Positions 7,802-9,133 of a DNA stretch of 9,133 bases are shown in pieces. Source of the DNA: Anaerolineales bacterium (GTDB lineage Bacteria; Chloroflexota; Anaerolineae; Anaerolineales; Villigracilaceae); assembly GCA_024763295.1 (NCBI GenBank), contig JANTFU010000079.1, positions 1 through 9,133 on the forward strand, in the 5' to 3' direction. The stretch's first letter is position 1. Every line of letters begins with the position of its first letter. The position numbers were made by a program, and so were the translations under genes. The notes under the pieces are model-generated. The model did not search any database. It was not told where the DNA came from and was given only the letters and a program-made list of their open reading frames with translations.

Positions 7802-8713
7802 ATGTTTGTATTATCGGATGAAATTAAGCGCGCGCGTGAAATGGACGCGCCAATCGTTGCTCTGGAATCAACTGTCATTACACACGGTTTGCCAACGCCC
7901 CAGAATATGGAACTTGCCCTCGCTATGGAAGACAAAGTGCGCGCTGAAGGCGCGGTTCCGGCAACCGTTGCCCTGCTCGATGGCAAAATCCGCGTGGGGA
8001 TCGGGAAAACTGAACTCGAACGGCTTGCCTACGCCAAAGACCCGGTCAAAGTTTCGCGGCGCGATTTCGCCAAAGTGATCGTCAAAAAATTGGATGGCGG
8101 CACGACCGTCGCCGGGACGATGTTGGCATCACAAAAAGCGGGCATCAACGTCTTTGCCACCGGCGGGATTGGCGGCGTCCACCGCGAGAGCTATCTCGAC
8201 ATCTCCACCGACCTGCAAGCACTTGCCGACACGCCAATGATTGTAGTTTGCGCCGGCGCAAAATCCATACTCGATCTGCCCGCCACACTCGAATATCTCG
8301 AAACGATGGCGGTACCGGTCGTCGGCTATGGCACGGATGAGTTCCCGGCTTTCTTCTCACGCCAAAGCGGCTTGGACGTGAGTGTGCGCCTCGATTCTCC
8401 CGAAGAGATCGCCGCCTTCGCCAAAGCGCACTGGGATGTGGGCATGAAGAGCGCCATTCTAGTCACCAATCCTATCCCCACAGAACACTCGCTGGACGAT
8501 GATTTCATCAACCCGATCATCGCACAAGCCTCCGCCGATGCGCAGGAAAAAGGCATTCACGGACAAGCCCTAACGCCCTTCCTGTTGGCGCGTATTAATG
8601 AGTTGAGTGGTGGCAAATCACTGCAATCAAATTTGGTGCTACTGCATAATAACGCCACGCTGGCGGCAAAAATCGCAAAGGTAATGAGCGGCAAGAAAGA
8701 GAAGAAGGTATAG
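7802..8713 (+). CDS. psuG: Pseudouridine-5'-phosphate glycosidase
   Basis: The 303-residue soluble enzyme matches the PsuG/IndA family end to end: VALESTVITHGLPTPQN (19-35), TVALLDGKIRVG (55-66), KVSRRD (83-88), GGTTVAGTM (99-107), FATGGIGGVHR (118-128), ISTDLQAL (134-141), GAKSILD (152-158), VVGYGTDEFPAF, and VTNPIPTEH. It reversibly splits pseudouridine 5'-phosphate into ribose 5-phosphate and uracil in the cytoplasm, the second step of pseudouridine catabolism. E22, K83 (or a nearby lysine), D137 and K154 are the likely equivalents of the known Glu/Lys/Asp/Lys active-site residues, so the enzyme looks intact and of normal length. It is last in the four-gene rightward operon and is followed by a strong hairpin. 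The usual partner, a PfkB-type pseudouridine kinase (psuK), is not adjacent in the window and must be elsewhere or replaced. No reason for its grouping with membrane genes is visible. Confidence 0.96.
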   Translation: MFVLSDEIKRAREMDAPIVALESTVITHGLPTPQNMELALAMEDKVRAEGAVPATVALLDGKIRVGIGKTELERLAYAKDPVKVSRRDFAKVIVKKLDGGTTVAGTMLASQKAGINVFATGGIGGVHRESYLDISTDLQALADTPMIVVCAGAKSILDLPATLEYLETMAVPVVGYGTDEFPAFFSRQSGLDVSVRLDSPEEIAAFAKAHWDVGMKSAILVTNPIPTEHSLDDDFINPIIAQASADAQEKGIHGQALTPFLLARINELSGGKSLQSNLVLLHNNATLAAKIAKVMSGKKEKKV

Positions 8714-8721
8714 CTACCTTA

Positions 8722-8756
8722 AGGGGATTATGCAGCATAGCGTTGCATAATCCCCT
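8722..8756. terminator. Perfect inverted repeat, probable transcription terminator (possibly bidirectional)
   Basis: AGGGGATTATGCA (8722-8734) and TGCATAATCCCCT (8744-8756) are exact reverse complements, and one G-T and one C-G pair can extend the stem inward to leave a five-base loop (8737-8741). It starts 8 bp after the psuG stop codon. No U-tract follows immediately; a run of six T (about 8766-8771) comes ten bases later. The stem is thus a good end for the operon, but not a textbook intrinsic terminator; it could also act for leftward transcription. Confidence 0.7.
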
Positions 8757-8769
8757 ACGTCGGCGTTTT

Positions 8770-8878
8770 TTACAACGCGCCGTACGACGCAGGCTTCTCC
8801 CACAAAGCGCCACCGAGGACGGCGGCTAGAGCCAAAAGATTAGCAGATAAAATCAGTTGAAATTTACCCTCGCCCAAA
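8770..8878 (-). pseudogene. Possible remnant of a membrane protein C-terminus
   Basis: Read leftward, this GC-rich stretch encodes GEGKFQLILSANLLALAA and then VLGGALWEKPASYGAL before a TAA at 8772-8770, i.e. one membrane-helix-like segment with a short polar tail and codon use like the neighbouring genes. Directly upstream (8880-8977) the composition turns AT-rich and the reading continues only as low-quality residues, overlapping the start of the rightward gene at 8978. This fits the decayed 3' end of a gene that converged on psuG, with the hairpin as its terminator. The family is not recognised. Chance coding is possible over so short a stretch. Confidence 0.3.
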
Positions 8879-8944
8879 TTAAAACACAAAATGTACAAAG
8901 AGATTTTATTTAAAAATACCCAATTCCAAGTATGCATGTTTAAG

Positions 8945-8950
8945 TAGAAT
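8945..8950 (+). promoter_or_regulatory. Candidate -10 element for the downstream partial gene
   Basis: TAGAAT lies 27 bases before GTG 8978 in an AT-rich segment and leaves room for a short leader containing the ribosome binding site at 8964-8970. The -35 region is weak, so this is only a candidate. Confidence 0.3.
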
Positions 8951-8977
8951 AAAAGAGAATAAGAAGGGAGATAATCC

Positions 8978-9133
8978 GTGACCAAACGGCAAATCACTAT
9001 ATTAATTGTTTTAGGAATGTCAGCGTGTGCAACTCTCACACTTGTATTATTTTTATATTTGAATGTTTCATTGTTTAGTATTTCGAGTGGCACAATGAAC
9101 TCAGCAATAACAGATATCCCTATTTCGGTATCG
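8978..9133 (+). CDS. Membrane-anchored protein of unknown function (N-terminal part only)
   Basis: An open frame of 52 codons begins at GTG 8978 and runs to the window edge. AAGGGAG at 8964-8970 with a 7-base spacer is a strong ribosome binding site and decides this start. The protein begins with basic residues (VTKRQ) followed by a hydrophobic stretch (about residues 6-30), then polar residues rich in Ser and Thr (SGTMNSAITDIPISVS). This fits an uncleaved signal anchor or signal peptide with the rest outside the cytoplasm. A cysteine at residue 17 within MSACATLT might suggest a lipobox, but hydrophobic residues continue after it, so a membrane anchor is preferred. Codon use is AT-rich compared with the genes to the left, a hint of different origin. 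The remaining sequence is outside the window, so no family is assigned. Confidence 0.7.
   Translation, partial: MTKRQITILIVLGMSACATLTLVLFLYLNVSLFSISSGTMNSAITDIPISVS

Larger units (their letters stand above)
8714..8977. other. Intergenic region between psuG and the next rightward gene
   Basis: The 264 bp contain the 13-bp inverted repeat, a GC-rich part with a possible gene remnant (8770-8878), and an AT-rich part that leads into the next gene. Promoter-like elements in the AT-rich part are TTGAAA (8857-8862) with TAAAAC after a 17-bp spacer, and TAGAAT at 8945-8950; neither pair is strong. A short CGGCG/CGCCG pairing flanks the T-run near 8761-8783. No RNA gene was recognised. Confidence 0.5.

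Noticed and set aside
8994..9040. Lipoprotein signal in the last gene (cysteine in MSACATLT)
   Set aside because: The hydrophobic stretch continues well beyond the cysteine, so a transmembrane anchor fits better than a lipobox.
8770..9093. Full 107-residue minus-strand open frame
   Set aside because: Its first two thirds are AT-rich, membrane-unlike mixed sequence that overlaps the well-supported rightward start at 8978; only the last third looks coding, and it is listed as a possible remnant.
1..9133. CRISPR array, tRNA, insertion sequence or prophage
   Set aside because: No regularly spaced repeats, cloverleaf-like segments, transposase motifs or phage structural genes were seen on either strand.

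Overview
The window looks like chromosomal DNA of a Chloroflexota bacterium, most likely Anaerolineae-like. This is inferred from overall protein flavour (NicO-type transporter with a long extracytoplasmic N-terminus, GT-C-like membrane protein, compact operons) and not from any marker gene. No rRNA, tRNA, CRISPR array, insertion sequence or prophage gene was seen.

Layout: two transcription units diverge from a 60-bp region at about 2567-2626. Leftward (minus strand) run a small PHP-domain phosphoesterase (2566-1907) and, overlapping it by an ATGA, a secreted/membrane NicO-type nickel/cobalt exporter (1910 to beyond base 1). The exporter carries an EF-hand-like loop near its N-terminus and, unusually, the start of a TolB/PD40-like beta-propeller after its last membrane segment. 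The leftward frame runs off the window edge, so its end is unknown.

Rightward (plus strand) run four tightly packed genes: two large membrane proteins that look like divergent SPFH/band-7 (stomatin/prohibitin-like) proteins (2627-4393 and 4386-6269), a GT-C-like multi-pass membrane protein (6290-7801) and pseudouridine-5'-phosphate glycosidase psuG (7802-8713). Spacings are an 8-bp overlap, a 20-bp gap and a direct stop/start junction, which indicates one operon. A perfect 13-bp inverted repeat at 8722-8756 closes it.

Beyond the hairpin lies a 264-bp stretch that starts GC-rich, with a possible remnant of a leftward membrane protein C-terminus, and then turns AT-rich. It leads into a new rightward gene that starts with GTG at 8978, encodes an N-terminal membrane anchor and leaves the window. 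The most interesting content is the tandem pair of SPFH-like proteins, whose function I cannot name, and the transporter-propeller fusion.
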